From Metaphire vulgaris (lineage: Eukaryota > Annelida > Clitellata > Crassiclitellata > Megascolecidae): 64,000 nucleotides of DNA. Location: positions 8,054,890-8,118,889 of the forward strand of contig CM030845.1 in the NCBI GenBank assembly GCA_018105865.1. Direction: 5' to 3'. Under the pieces are notes generated by a model, which did no database searches, had not been told where the DNA came from, and was given only the letters and a program-made list of their open reading frames with translations. Positions 53,562-64,000 of the stretch are shown piece by piece. Every line of letters starts with the position of its first letter. The stretch's first letter is position 1. Position numbers and translations under genes: made by a program.

Positions 53562-54368
53562 ATCTATAAGTGCCTGCATGCCTAGCAGTTGACATAAGAG
53601 CTACTAGCTACTAGCATGTACACTCTTCTATATGACGCTTATCATTTATAGGAAGCTCGATAGGCTGTGGTTCTTAACACAGGATAGATGAGATCTTGCC
53701 TTAGGACTGAAAATTTTTTTCAACCATGCAGTGAAAAAGTAAAGTATCCATTTCGCTGTGGCATCACTATTTTTCGCAACCCATAAGAGTCTTTAAATAA
53801 CTCTGTACTCTGTGGCATATATATCCACATATTGGAACATGTTCACTTACAGAGAAGATTTTTGATGTCGTTGCCTAGCAGCAAGCTTACATCTTAAAAT
53901 GCAGTACTAAATCCAGACATATATATATATATATTAGAATGGTCGTTAAAAGTTATGGTAAAACGAAATCCAATTTCTCAGTCAGGATCTAAACTAACGC
54001 TGACATAAGAGTTCTTCCACCATTCTATTCTTAGGTGTTTCGTCCGCTGAAAATCATTCTCATGAAATATTTTGTAAGCAGCTCTTAATTAGACTGCCAA
54101 TTTTTGTCTTGAAGGAGACTCATTCCCGATGGTCACGTGATATGCCTTTCTTTTCGCCATGGTCTGACAATTGTCGTATTTCCGCGAGAATTGTCAGGTT
54201 GAGCGTTGAACGGGCGTTCTATCTTCTATCAGTCGAATCCGAAAGATATTAAGCGTATAGAAAACAACAATATATACCGACGATTGATTCATTTTCAGTA
54301 TTATAACTGGTGCTATAAAAGTGCATCATCATAATCACAATCATCATCACCATCACCATCAGGGATAT

Positions 54369-54404
<36 letters not shown>

Positions 54405-54407
54405 AAA

Positions 54408-54426
54408 CATGCAGCTATACGATTTC

Positions 54427-54487
<61 letters not shown>

Positions 54488-54552
54488 GAAATCGTATAGC
54501 TGCATGCATATATATATATATATATATATAAAGGAAATCGTATAGCTGCATG
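54408..54552. repeat. Three-armed palindrome separated by TA tracts
   Basis: A 23-bp arm at 54408-54430 (CATGCAGCTATACGATTTCC...) recurs perfectly inverted at 54484-54506 and again at 54530-54552. The arms are separated by (TA)n of about 50 and 22 bp, and another TA tract precedes the first arm. Confidence 0.95.
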
Positions 54553-54799
54553 CTTCGATTTTCTGCTTTTTTCTTTATTTTTTTGAACAATCGAGCAATA
54601 GTCGTTGCAGTCTCCGTTTTTGTCCTGTTGCATCAATTTCTGTGGTCTGCAGTCTTCGTGACGTGCGTCTGTGTGTGTGCGTGTGCGTGTCTGTTGCATA
54701 ACGTTGCATTCGATTCGGCTGCGTTCATTTTGTAAACATGAAACGTTCTGTCGTCCAAATGAATCGGGGATTAGCCGCTGATCCCGAGTCCCCGAACGC

Positions 54800-54866
54800 C
54801 GCGCGTCCCCCGGGCCCCGGGCCCCGGCCCCGGCCCCCGCCCCCGCCCCGCCCCCGCCCCGGCCCC
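54800..54866. repeat. CCCCGG-rich tract
   Basis: Continuous CCCCGG/CCCGCC runs within a CpG-rich segment (54660-55130). The minus strand has many G runs that could form quadruplexes. Confidence 0.9.
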
Positions 54867-55153
54867 GATGGCGTATCGATCGACCGGAGGATCTATCGAC
54901 GATCTCGCGCTTATAAAACTCGATTCGGAAACCGAAATATGCAACAGCAGCAGCAGCAGTAGCGTCGACCTCCCGCCGTTGCCTGCATCTATACAGAGTA
55001 ATGCAGCAGTCGTCATTACTGAAATGATTCCGTCTCGAATTGTCATGGCAGCAGTTCGACCGCCGCCACCGATCAATGCCATCTGTACATCACAGTTCCG
55101 GTCGCTGATAAATAGACGCGTGCAGGCGGCGTATTGAGTATTGAAACCGATCA

Positions 55154-55155
<2 letters not shown>

Positions 55156-55213
<58 letters not shown>
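55156..55213. repeat. (TA)n microsatellite
   Basis: About 29 TA units. Confidence 0.98.
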
Positions 55214-55216
<3 letters not shown>

Positions 55217-55709
55217 AATAAAATAATATGGACGACAAAATAACTGCTCCCGTTTACATTATTCCATGCCAAAGTGACCAGGCATGCATGCAGTCGCGTA
55301 TGATGTCGTCGTCGCACACGTGACTCTTGGTAAATCTCAGTCTTAGTAGTAAATTCGCACGGTTCTCTGTGTAATAGAACGATTATACATATATATCTGC
55401 AAAACCAAAAAAACTACAGTAGAATTTCGTTATGACGTATACCTATACCGGTTCTCTAAAATCTATTACGTTATATCCGCGGTATTGTACGTTACATCCG
55501 ATACCGTCCAATGCGGTAGCGTGTCACACGGAACCGTGCTTTGCGGTACTTGATAACCGGGTCCGCTGTATCGCTGCTGTAGTGTAAATTTATCTGGCAA
55601 CTCGATTTTTTTCCAATTTCAGAACTGACCTGTTAAGCACGTCCCTAATTATTACTAGACGTTGTTTTTAGTATGCATAATCATTTCACTTTCAACTGGG
55701 GGAAAATAA

Positions 55710-55873
55710 CAGGGGCGTAGCGACGGGGGGTATATCGGTATATATACCCCCAAATTAGTCTACATTAAAGTTTTTATGTGATTTACATGTGGTTATATGT
55801 GGTTTATAGTAAAGATTTATACCAACCCAAAATATCTATACCCTCCCAAATCAAATTCCTGACTACGCCCCTG
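55710..55873. mobile_element. hAT-type MITE, CAGGGGCGTAGC family (copy D)
   Basis: Begins CAGGGGCGTAGCGACGGGG and ends TTCCTGACTACGCCCCTG. Flanks GAAAATAA / GAAATAGT match only partly, so it is probably an older insertion. Confidence 0.8.
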
Positions 55874-55915
55874 GAAATAGTCTATATCTGCATCTTCTAA
55901 AACGTTTTATCATCG

Positions 55916-55917
<2 letters not shown>

Positions 55918-55963
<46 letters not shown>
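55918..55963. repeat. (CT)n microsatellite
   Basis: 23 CT units. Confidence 0.98.
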
Positions 55964-55967
<4 letters not shown>

Positions 55968-56459
55968 AATCAGTCTTCAATTTGTTGATGGGTACTTAAG
56001 TGGTTTAACTTCCCCACTCGTTTGGGCTAACGTTTTCCAACCCACGATTGGAACTCGAAGATTTTGGAATTTGTATAGAAGAAGTAATCCAACCCCTAAT
56101 GCCTTTAAAGAATATTCGACGCCTCGTTTTAGTTTAGTTTTATCAGAACCTTGCATCTCTATATTTTTCTATCAATATATTTGATTTATATGCAGTATAA
56201 ACGGTAATGTATTTGATATCAAAAACGGATTATTTGAACAGAATGCTTTGAAATCCGTGCCTATTTCCAAACGAATGCCTAATTGCGTGATCTTCCTTCT
56301 TATACATCGCGTGATTGTTGCTTTGCATTTCCCCGTCTAGAGACATTATTCCAACGAGCGAGTCTGTCTCGTGATCTATCTGCCTCAAGATCCGAAATCA
56401 TCCTGAACAATATCTCGTCCCATACGAATCAAAAACAAATGCCACGGCTCACTGGTCGG

Positions 56460-56612
56460 AGAATTGTGCCTCCATTCCCTCTCCTCCGTCTTCTCTTTTT
56501 CTCTCTAACAATCTCTCATTTTCTCCAGCAATCCTCCGTCTGTTTCTCTCTCTCTACCTCTCTTCCTCCCTCTGTCCCTCTTTTCCTTCTTTCTCCCTCC
56601 TTCCCTCCCTCC

Positions 56613-56673
<61 letters not shown>

Positions 56674-56930
56674 TGTGTGTTTCTCGGTTTCTTTCTTCTC
56701 TTCATTCCTCTATCAGCCTCTCTTTTTCTCCAGCAATTGGTCCATCTGTTTCTCTCTCCCCCTCTCCCCTGTCTTTGTGTTTCTCAGTTTCTCTCCTTCT
56801 CTTCCTTCCAACATCATCAATCTCTCTTTTTCTCTAGCAATCCGTCTATCTGTCTGTCTGTCTGTCCATCTGTTTGTGTGTCTGTCTGTCTGTGTTTCTC
56901 CGTCTGTCTGCGTGTCTCGATTTCGTTATC
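56460..56930. repeat. Pyrimidine-rich tract with (TC)n, (TG)n and (TGTC)n
   Basis: About 470 bp dominated by TCTC/CCCT, with TC repeat 56613-56655, TG repeat 56656-56680 and TGTC repeat near 56840-56900. Open frames here are low-complexity Ser/Leu/Phe. Confidence 0.92.
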
Positions 56931-56999
56931 TATCGACTCGTGCGCAACACGGTTCCAAAAATACCGGAGGCCGTCCGTGTGAGAACGTCCCGCAACCGC

Positions 57000-58800
57000 C
57001 GTAATAGAAGGTTAGTCCGATAGGCAGGACCCTGCCCGTTACGCCGGGTGGATACTAATTGCCCTGAAATATAGATGAGTTTGCGTGGTCGCATCGGCCG
57101 AGTCCTTCGGTCCTCCGGGTGAGGGAAGGGGAAGGGAGGAGAGATGGGCGGGGTATTCGGAGCAAGAGGGGGAGGAGGGGCGAACGGGCGCGTCTACCAA
57201 ATCGCAGACTGGGTCCGTCAGATACTAGAGAAAGATTGCCGGGGGTCCCGCGGGTCTCCATCAATGTATTGCCATTGCAGATATAATTTATGAAAGCAAA
57301 TTAGATACGACTGTATACGAAAATGGCGGACGCCCCTCGTCACGACGCCCTGCCACCATCCCACCCCACCCCACCCTCCGACGCGTGTCAGTTTATATAG
57401 CGCTTCGATGCGTGTTCGAGTGGCGCGCTCAACGGTGCTGCTTCTGCTCTGCTGCTGTGGGTGGGGTTGGGGTTGGGGTTGGGGGGGGGTGATGTGTCAG
57501 TGACCGCGCCGATGTTTTCATTATAAGCAGAATCCAGCGTTTCTCTCTTCGGTCATTCGGTGTGGTTTTTCCGGGAGCAGACAGTCTGCGTCCTCCGGGA
57601 CAAAGATGGCGCTTTTCCGGGGTCACCGAGATGTCAAGGGGGAGAATTTGGGGGGGGGGGTGAGGTCAAAGGCGGGCGTTAAATTGAAACAGAAAACGCC
57701 TGACGGGGCTCTAAGTGGCGTCGGGAGCGACCTAGTCCACAACGGTCGATGGAGATTATTATAATATATCAGGAGTTCTCAAATCAAGGTCGTACATCTG
57801 TCGTCGTTTAGACAGAAATTACAGAACTTTGGACTTTTGGCATCGAAACGCCGTTGCTATGGTGATACGGCATCCTGCATGACTCAACTCGGGCCACTAA
57901 TTGAGTAACTAGGCACTGCTCAAGGACTGAAAAGCTGTAATGCTTCTCCAAGCTTAGCTGATGAATATATGTAAAGAGATCGCAAACTCGCGCGCTACAG
58001 AAATGAAATTTGGCAAAGAGAAGAGTTTTAGAACTTGAAACAACTTAGAACGTCCAGTGTTTAAAGCACATTTCCACACGTTTGTCTGTCAAAGTTATGA
58101 TAAGTCAATTTGACTGATGGTTCATACTTAATGCTTAGATCAACTTGGCGCTTGTCTGTAAATATTTGTATTTGGGCAATTCAACAGTTAAATTTCGACG
58201 TTGCACTCGGATGCGACACTAGAAATCGTTATTTTTCTGAGAATTAGAATTCCTCCCAAGGACTATAATTAATATTATGTCATGTTTGATGTTGGCACGT
58301 TCCAGAAATTTACGAAATATTTCGTCAAGATATTCTTTGCTGTAGTTTACTGTAATTTTTTGAAAATTTTATTGCTTGTATTGCTTGTATTTTGTCGGCG
58401 ACGCAACATGATTTCAGTGGTGTCAGTAGAGTGTCAAATACTTCAAATACTATATGTTATAATCAAAAGCTAATTTAGATAGATATGACACTGCGCTATC
58501 ATTTATAGCCTACAGTCTACAGACGCCAGTGAAGTCAGAGGTGGCTGGAAACATTCGCGATCATTCGTTTAGAAAGTGAACGCAGCAATTTTTTCGGACG
58601 TTTGGAAGATGTTCGGTCAAACAGTGATTTGTGAAAATCAATTAAACGTGATATGTGATGAATAATAATAATTTATTATTCGCAGAGAGTGAAAATCGAA
58701 AACCCGCATTTAAAAACTTCTACATTCAAAGTAATGCTATAGTGGGAGAGAATCTGAGTGGACCCACTCTTTCAAACGAGGTTCTACTGCTCGTAAATGC
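57000..58800. other. No recognised gene
   Basis: GC-rich to about 57730, with TTGGGG and CCACCCCA repeats, then AT-rich. No coding motif. Confidence 0.45.
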
Positions 58801-58808
58801 CTTGCTGC

Positions 58809-58983
58809 CAGGGGCGTAGCGACGGGGGGGGGGTATATCGGCATATATACCCTCCCCTCCCAAAAAATCAGACTACCTTAAAATTTCTAATGTGCTTCTA
58901 AGATTGTCAAAGTTTTTAAAGATTTATACCCCCAAATCACATTATTCCCACCCACTCCAATCAAATTCCTGGCTACGCCCCTG
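58809..58983. mobile_element. hAT-type MITE, CAGGGGCGTAGC family (copy E)
   Basis: Begins CAGGGGCGTAGCGACGGGG and ends TTCCTGGCTACGCCCCTG. Perfect duplication CTTGCTGC (58801-58808, 58984-58991). Confidence 0.9.
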
Positions 58984-59565
58984 CTTGCTGCGTTACATTT
59001 TAAACTAGCCACTTCTCCAGCATTCGTTTTCTGCATAAGCTATAGTCGTCGTTCCATTGACTTCGTTGACGGGAAGCTGTGCCCGGTGTCCACTCTTTTT
59101 GCTCCTCTATACGCCTCCATCTCTGAAAAGCAGCAACGAAACAAGTTTCACCCCCCCCCAATTCGGAAGCCAACCAGGCAGGGCAGTTTGGCTGGCCCCG
59201 TCGTTTTATGTTTTCGTCCGCGAAGAAATTACTTGTCCGCGGAAGTACCGGTACCTTGCTCCGGCCTCTGTCATGACCAAGAGAACACCGCCAGCCAGCC
59301 AGCCCCTTCTTCTTCTTCTTCTTCTTCTTCTTCCCTCCACTCCACCACCGCCCATCCATCGTCGTTCGTTCGTTCGCTAGTGTCTGCGCTGCAGAGCGTG
59401 CTCCCTCCCTCCCTCCCTCCTCAGCCCCACCTCGAAGCACCTGCTCTACCGGAGCTTCCTGTCGTCGGCCAAGTGTTTGGCGGTAATTAAGTTATACGAG
59501 ACATCTCGTTACGCCTTTCACTGGCATCGCATAAGACAGAAATAATGGAACTCCGCACGTCCGCC

Positions 59566-59650
59566 CGCACTCACACTCACACGCACACACACACACACAC
59601 TCACACGCACACATACACACACGCACACGCACACGCACACGCACACGCCG
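59566..59650. repeat. (CA)n/(CACACG)n repeat
   Basis: CA dinucleotides with regular G substitutions. Confidence 0.95.
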
Positions 59651-59898
59651 TAGTCGCCGCACACGACAGTAATTGAAATGCAACGACCGCCACACCAACC
59701 GACGCACACACGAACTCATCAATCGACGAAATCGTCAACCCCCCCCCCTTCCCTCTGCCCAGCGCCCGGGGAGTCACGTCTCCTCCGGAGAAAGAAGGAC
59801 ACATTGCCGCCGCTTCGGTCGTCCTTGCGCCCGGCCTGGACTCCGCCGTTTTGGGGCGACTCCGGTGGCGTCTGAGGGTATGGACGTTCGTAGTCTCG

Positions 59899-59899
<1 letters not shown>

Positions 59900-59950
<51 letters not shown>
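59900..59950. repeat. (TA)n microsatellite
   Basis: 25 TA units; followed at 59968-60010 by short GTCGCGTCT tandem copies. Confidence 0.98.
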
Positions 59951-59952
<2 letters not shown>

Positions 59953-60114
59953 TATTATATAATTCTCGATGTCCGTCTGTCGCGTCTGTCGCGTCTGTCG
60001 CGTCTGTCCGTCCGCAACACGGCGGGTATAGCAAGACGCTGTTGTCATTGACAACCAAATATTGTTTAATCAAACCGGAGCGTTTAACGAAGCGTCTTAA
60101 TTGCAACTTAAACC

Positions 60115-60530
60115 CCCAGTCCCCCTTCTCTCACCCCATCCCTCTCCCAATCGCCCCGGGCCCCAACCTATTCCCGCCCCGGCCCCAAACCCCCTTTCCC
60201 CTTCCCTTTCCCCATCCCCTTCCCTCTCCATCCCCTCCCAATCGCCCCGGCCCCAACCCATTCCGACCCCGGCCCCAAACCACCCCGTTCCCCTTCCCTC
60301 TCCCCAACCCTTTTCCCTCTCCCCATCCCTCTCCCAATCGCCCTGGCCCCAACCCATTCCAGCCCCGGCCCCAAACCCCGTTCCCTTCCCTCTCCCCATC
60401 CCTTTTCCCTCTCCCCATCCCTCTCTCAATCGCCCCCGGCCCCAACCCATTCCACCCCGGCCCCAAACCCCCTGTTCTCCTTCCCTCTCCCCATCCCTTC
60501 CCCAATCGCCCAAGCCCCGTTTCCAAACCT
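60115..60530. repeat. C-rich minisatellite (period about 76-98 bp)
   Basis: Blocks of CCCTTCCCTCTCCCCATCCC, CAATCGCCCCGGCCCCAACC and CATTCC recur. CAATCGCCC falls near 60149, 60239, 60336, 60428 and 60504. It is almost free of G on the plus strand, so the minus strand has many G runs. Confidence 0.88.
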
Positions 60531-60613
60531 ACACAACGCTGCTCCGAAAACCCGTACAACCCACTTTCCTCCTCCCAAACCTCCCTTCCCTCTTCCAATG
60601 CCCTGTCCCCCGT

Positions 60614-60651
<38 letters not shown>

Positions 60652-60653
<2 letters not shown>

Positions 60654-61585
60654 TTTCCTAGCCTCAATACCTATTTTTTTAAATTTTACCCCTCAAGTGG
60701 GGATTAAATTTTCAGACGCCGTCACCGTACTGGGTATTTTTTAATTTTTGGAAAAGCGTTCTTCAGAAATGATTGATATAACGTTTTAAATTTGCTATAT
60801 CTCAGGCTATATAGGAGCTAAAAAGATGAGGTTTGCGCCATTGTTTAGATTGTTTATTCCTCTTTCTAACCGTCCGTGCAAAACAAAAAAATTTGGAGGT
60901 AGAGTCCACTTTACGGCCTAAAATATCACCCTCTTTCCCCGAAAAATGTTTAAAGCCCTCTAGCAAAATATTTTCAGCGGTAACCCCACTTTGGTCAGCG
61001 GAAAAGTTGTTAAGGGATGTCAGAGGAACAAAATAAACCAAAAAGTTTGAAAATCGGTTGACATTTGGAAAAGATCTATCAATTCTAACTCGATGACCCC
61101 AATGTTTGAACATAAGTATTATGAGCGAATTTCGCGTAAGTTTTGAATTCTGAGAAAGTTTCCAAATTTTTTTGAATTTGCTACATCTCAGGCTATATAA
61201 GAGATAAGAAGATGAGGTTTGCACCATTGTTTAGCTTTTTTATTCCTCTTTCTAACCGTCCGTGCAAAACAAAAAAGTCGAGCGTTCACGAGCTTTCCGA
61301 CAATCAAGTGAGAATGAGTAGCAGGCTGTTGCTCGGCGTGAAAAATCAGCACAGCAAACAAGAGAATCAAGCACTGCATGTCGTTCGACACTGCCAAATC
61401 ATTACACTAACGTTGACTATCAAGTTTCAGAAAATTCATGCGAATGGGCGTTAACTCGGTTGAAGGAAACCTGGAAAAGGCGGCCAGTTAGGGAAATTAA
61501 TTGCGCAAAATCCTATTGCATTTGCAAAAAATCGGGTAGTAAAACAGCCAATCTTCCCCGTCATTTTTGACGGGTAAACACCTAG
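60652..61585 (+). mobile_element. Non-autonomous Helitron-like element inside a TA microsatellite
   Basis: The right end has the Helitron signature: a 7-bp hairpin CCCGTCA-TTTT-TGACGGG (61557-61574), a short spacer, then CTAG (61582-61585) directly followed by T. The left end starts TC at 60652. Both flanks are TA repeat (60612-60651, 61586-61604), consistent with insertion into one (TA)n tract. Internally a roughly 100-bp segment is duplicated (60789-60890, 61175-61276). There is no Rep/helicase coding. The left boundary is less certain. Confidence 0.5.
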
Positions 61586-62019
61586 TATATATATATATAT
61601 ATATGAAGACGTAGTGTTTGTTGGTCGGACCGTATGGATCTCGTCTACGGCGTTTCTGCGGTGACGTTGAGCCGCGCTGTGATGAACGCTTCTTCCCGCC
61701 GAGAAGCGAACGACCGCCGCCAAATAGGAATTTATGTAGCGCCTTCTGAACGCCGACCGCGTCTCTCACGGCCGAGATGTTAGTCATGATTAGAAAAAAC
61801 GTACGGGGTTATATCCGTCCCCTGTATAACACACGAGCTGCACGCATGCATGTTCCGCTCTCGGTCTTAACTCGGCCATAAAAATCACGGCACGACTAGC
61901 TTTATGGCTTCAGTAGGCCTACTTCGGGTCTCCTCCGTGGCCCAAAAAGCACTCCGAATCTCGAATGCACATAGAATCAGTGCGAGACAGAAAGCCCTAA
62001 GTCATTTGGGCTTTGTTTG

Positions 62020-62260
62020 CACTTCTACTGTTCCTCTCTCTCTCTCTGTGTACGCATTGCCTGCCTCGTCTTGAATCCTGTGAAGGTTTTGGTGGTGTTC
62101 TGTCGTAATCGTCCAGTACAATCGCATTCTATAATTATTGGTCTGCCTTTTGTCTTTTTTCTTGGTATACTTCCCTCCATCACTGTTCTAAAGTTTCTAA
62201 GCAATGATTCTCCTCTTAGCACGTGTCCAATCCGGTTTCTCTGTCTTTTTTCCGAGGGTT
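62020..62260 (-). pseudogene. 3' fragment of a non-LTR retrotransposon ORF
   Basis: The minus strand reads RIGHVLRGESLLRN, MEGSIPRKKTKGRPIII, then a decayed DD-LK region. This matches the LINE ORF2 C-terminal pattern GHVLRR..LL..V.EG.I.GKR.RGRP. It is a short remnant with indels; the clade cannot be assigned. Confidence 0.55.
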
Positions 62261-62452
62261 CAGCAAACCACAGTTTGAGAAAAGTTGGGTTAAATTCAAA
62301 TCAGAATCAAATCCGTTTATTAGTTTAATAATTTAATATCATACAAAAAAACAATGACAAGTAATTGAAGGTTAGAAAATCCAAATCACTTTTACAGAAG
62401 CATCCTTTATTGGGTAAACGGCAAAGGATTTACATTAATAATAATTTATTCA

Positions 62453-62454
<2 letters not shown>

Positions 62455-62517
<63 letters not shown>
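62455..62517. repeat. (TA)n microsatellite
   Basis: About 31 TA units. Confidence 0.98.
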
Positions 62518-62520
<3 letters not shown>

Positions 62521-63378
62521 CATTTATAATACCGAAGGACATCATTGTTGGTGAGATAGGGTCTAGTAAATGGAGAGGCAGAAGGAGATAATAATTATTT
62601 CTCTCTTTAAAAATCTGCCGTACAGTAAAGCGAAATCTACTTGCTTATAATGATACATCAGTCACCGCCTCTGGCTTTCAGACACACTGCATACTATTAT
62701 AGGCGCAGAGGTTAGAACGGCTCTCGGATAGAACGACATGTTTCTAGACTGTCCTCATAACGGGTTTCTGCTGCAGTAAAGCATTCTTAGACGACGGTCT
62801 GCATGCGCCGCCGTGGATTGGTATGCAATGGAAATTATCCTGACCAGGCGACTTCGGCGTAAAATATTGTCGGTGTCAATGAATCAAAAGCCCGCATTTA
62901 TTCCGACTGTTCTTCGATCGAAGGTAATAATAAATGGATGCTCATCGGATTCAATGTCCTCGGTCGCGCGGCGGCGGCGGCGGCGCTGAGACGGTCTTAC
63001 CCCCCACCCCTCCCCCCTCACCCCCACCCCAACCGCCGAGTGTCCGTTATGCACGCGACCGTCTTGAATCTGCTCCATTTGCATATGAAATGTTCTCTTC
63101 TTTTCTCCGGCCGCCGCTTCTATTCCTGCCCCCCCCCACTTTGCCACCACCGCCGCCACCGACGCCCACTCCCATCACTGTCCACCACTACCACCACCAC
63201 CACCACCTCCTCCTCATCCTCATCCTCCGCTGCGTGTGCACCCGTGTTGCCAACAGTTCTGCTCGTGTTTCTCCCGGCGTATACGTCCGCATCTCATCTT
63301 TCCCCTCCTTCTGCTGTTTGCACTGGACCGTCTTCTGGGAGGACGGAGCAACGGGACTTCAGAGGGCAGGACAGATGC

Positions 63379-63384
63379 CTCCAA

Positions 63385-63461
<77 letters not shown>
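63379..63461. repeat. (CCG)n array, about 27 units
   Basis: Uninterrupted GCC/CCG triplets in a CpG-rich stretch (62950-63600). It is open in several frames (Pro, Ala or Arg runs), which are not evidence of coding. Confidence 0.97.
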
Positions 63462-63670
63462 AAGGGCCAGATGAAGCGCGTCGATCGTTCGAGCGACTGA
63501 CTGGCTGCAGAGATGACCGCCTCGTCGCTGGGTGGCGCTAGTGTAGATCGCCGCTGCTGCATCGTCGTCGTCGTCGTCGTCAATTGCAGGACGTTTCTGG
63601 CTTCTTAGTTTAACGCCGAATAGGAACAAGAGTAGGCGAACGGATACCCGAACTCTTCCGGACACCGTCG

Positions 63671-63735
63671 TCGTCGTCGTAGTCGTAGTCGTCGTCGTCG
63701 TCATCATCATCATCATCATCGTAGTCGTCGTCACT
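63671..63735. repeat. (GTC)n/(ATC)n repeat
   Basis: GTC and ATC triplets, similar in type to arrays at 9419 and 16890. Confidence 0.93.
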
Positions 63736-63837
63736 TACGCCGTCTATGAGTTGTCTTTTTGCCAGTGGCAGGAATGAAGGTAGGCAGGAGGTTGTAACAT
63801 ATCGTAAGTCTACGACAGTGATTAATTCAAATGGTTT

Positions 63838-63838
63838 T

Positions 63839-63911
<73 letters not shown>
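63838..63911. repeat. (GT)n microsatellite
   Basis: About 37 GT units. Confidence 0.98.
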
Positions 63912-63912
<1 letters not shown>

Positions 63913-64000
63913 AAAACCCGATAAACGATTGTCAAGTCGACCGAACAAAATGACGAATTTTTCAAAAAGACCGTCAGAATATCACGCGATTCGCAGAAAA

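Larger units (their letters stand above)
61605..64000. other. Right end of window: repeats and CpG-rich DNA
   Basis: Apart from a LINE fragment and microsatellites listed separately, nothing recognisable as a gene. The CpG-dense region with the CCG array (62950-63600) is a candidate 5' region of a gene lying beyond the window. Confidence 0.4.

Noticed and set aside
54738..55238. Pro/Arg-rich plus and Gly-rich minus ORFs at a CpG-rich site
   Set aside because: Driven by the CCCCGG tract and CAG triplets; no motif or splice pattern supports a gene.
55418..55580. Possible pogo/Tc-type end ACAGTAGAATTTCGTTATGA
   Set aside because: No convincing second end or TA duplication was found.
59673..60707. 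344-codon Pro-rich ORF and its Gly-rich antisense partners
   Set aside because: Produced by the C-rich minisatellite and two TA tracts; no conserved motif, and both strands are equally open.
62884..63734. Overlapping Pro, Ala, Arg or Gly-rich ORFs near the right end
   Set aside because: Explained by the CCG array and GC-rich composition.

Overview
This window is eukaryotic nuclear DNA, most likely from a marine invertebrate animal. The evidence is one intron-rich metazoan secretory-pathway gene, CR1/L2-type non-LTR retrotransposons, many hAT-type miniature transposons, a piggyBac remnant, a Helitron-like end and very dense microsatellites. The 8-mer TAGGCCTA is unusually frequent, but that is too weak to name a phylum. 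I found no prokaryotic operons, CRISPR arrays or recognisable tRNA/rRNA genes.

The only host gene I can reconstruct is LMAN1 (ERGIC-53), the mannose-binding cargo receptor of the early secretory pathway. It lies on the minus strand (34861 down to 23272) in 15 coding exons, including a probable 14-nt microexon. The exons sum to 1596 nt, that is 531 residues plus stop, with every junction phase consistent. Signal peptide, legume-lectin domain with its metal and sugar ligands, coiled-coil stalk, two membrane-proximal cysteines, one transmembrane segment and a C-terminal dilysine tail (KKLY) are all visible. Its introns carry an antisense CR1/L2 LINE (intron 1), a Charlie-like hAT remnant (intron 2) and a 90-bp foldback element (intron 13). 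A second LINE copy lies just downstream.

The flanks (1-20 kb and 35-64 kb) are mostly mobile-element debris and simple repeats. Reading ends and flanks by eye gives about twenty short elements that begin CAG(G/T)G or similar and sit in 8-bp target-site duplications, many of them perfect. They fall into several sequence families, one with five copies. The most interesting element is a 2.2-kb TSD-flanked transposon (4786-6977). It carries a decayed gene with D, D, CxxH and E motifs in the order expected of an RNase H-fold transposase, but from a protein family I know only as uncharacterised. A piggyBac remnant (43455-44857) is bounded by TTAA. A Helitron-like 3' end lies at 61585 in a TA microsatellite.

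The right third (about 47-64 kb) is richer in CpG-dense and GC-skewed tracts: a (CCG)n array, a C-rich minisatellite and a CCCCGG tract. It has no gene I can name. An open frame at 41935-42999 (Glu/Gln-rich repeat followed by about 170 unique residues) is the only other stretch that might be coding.
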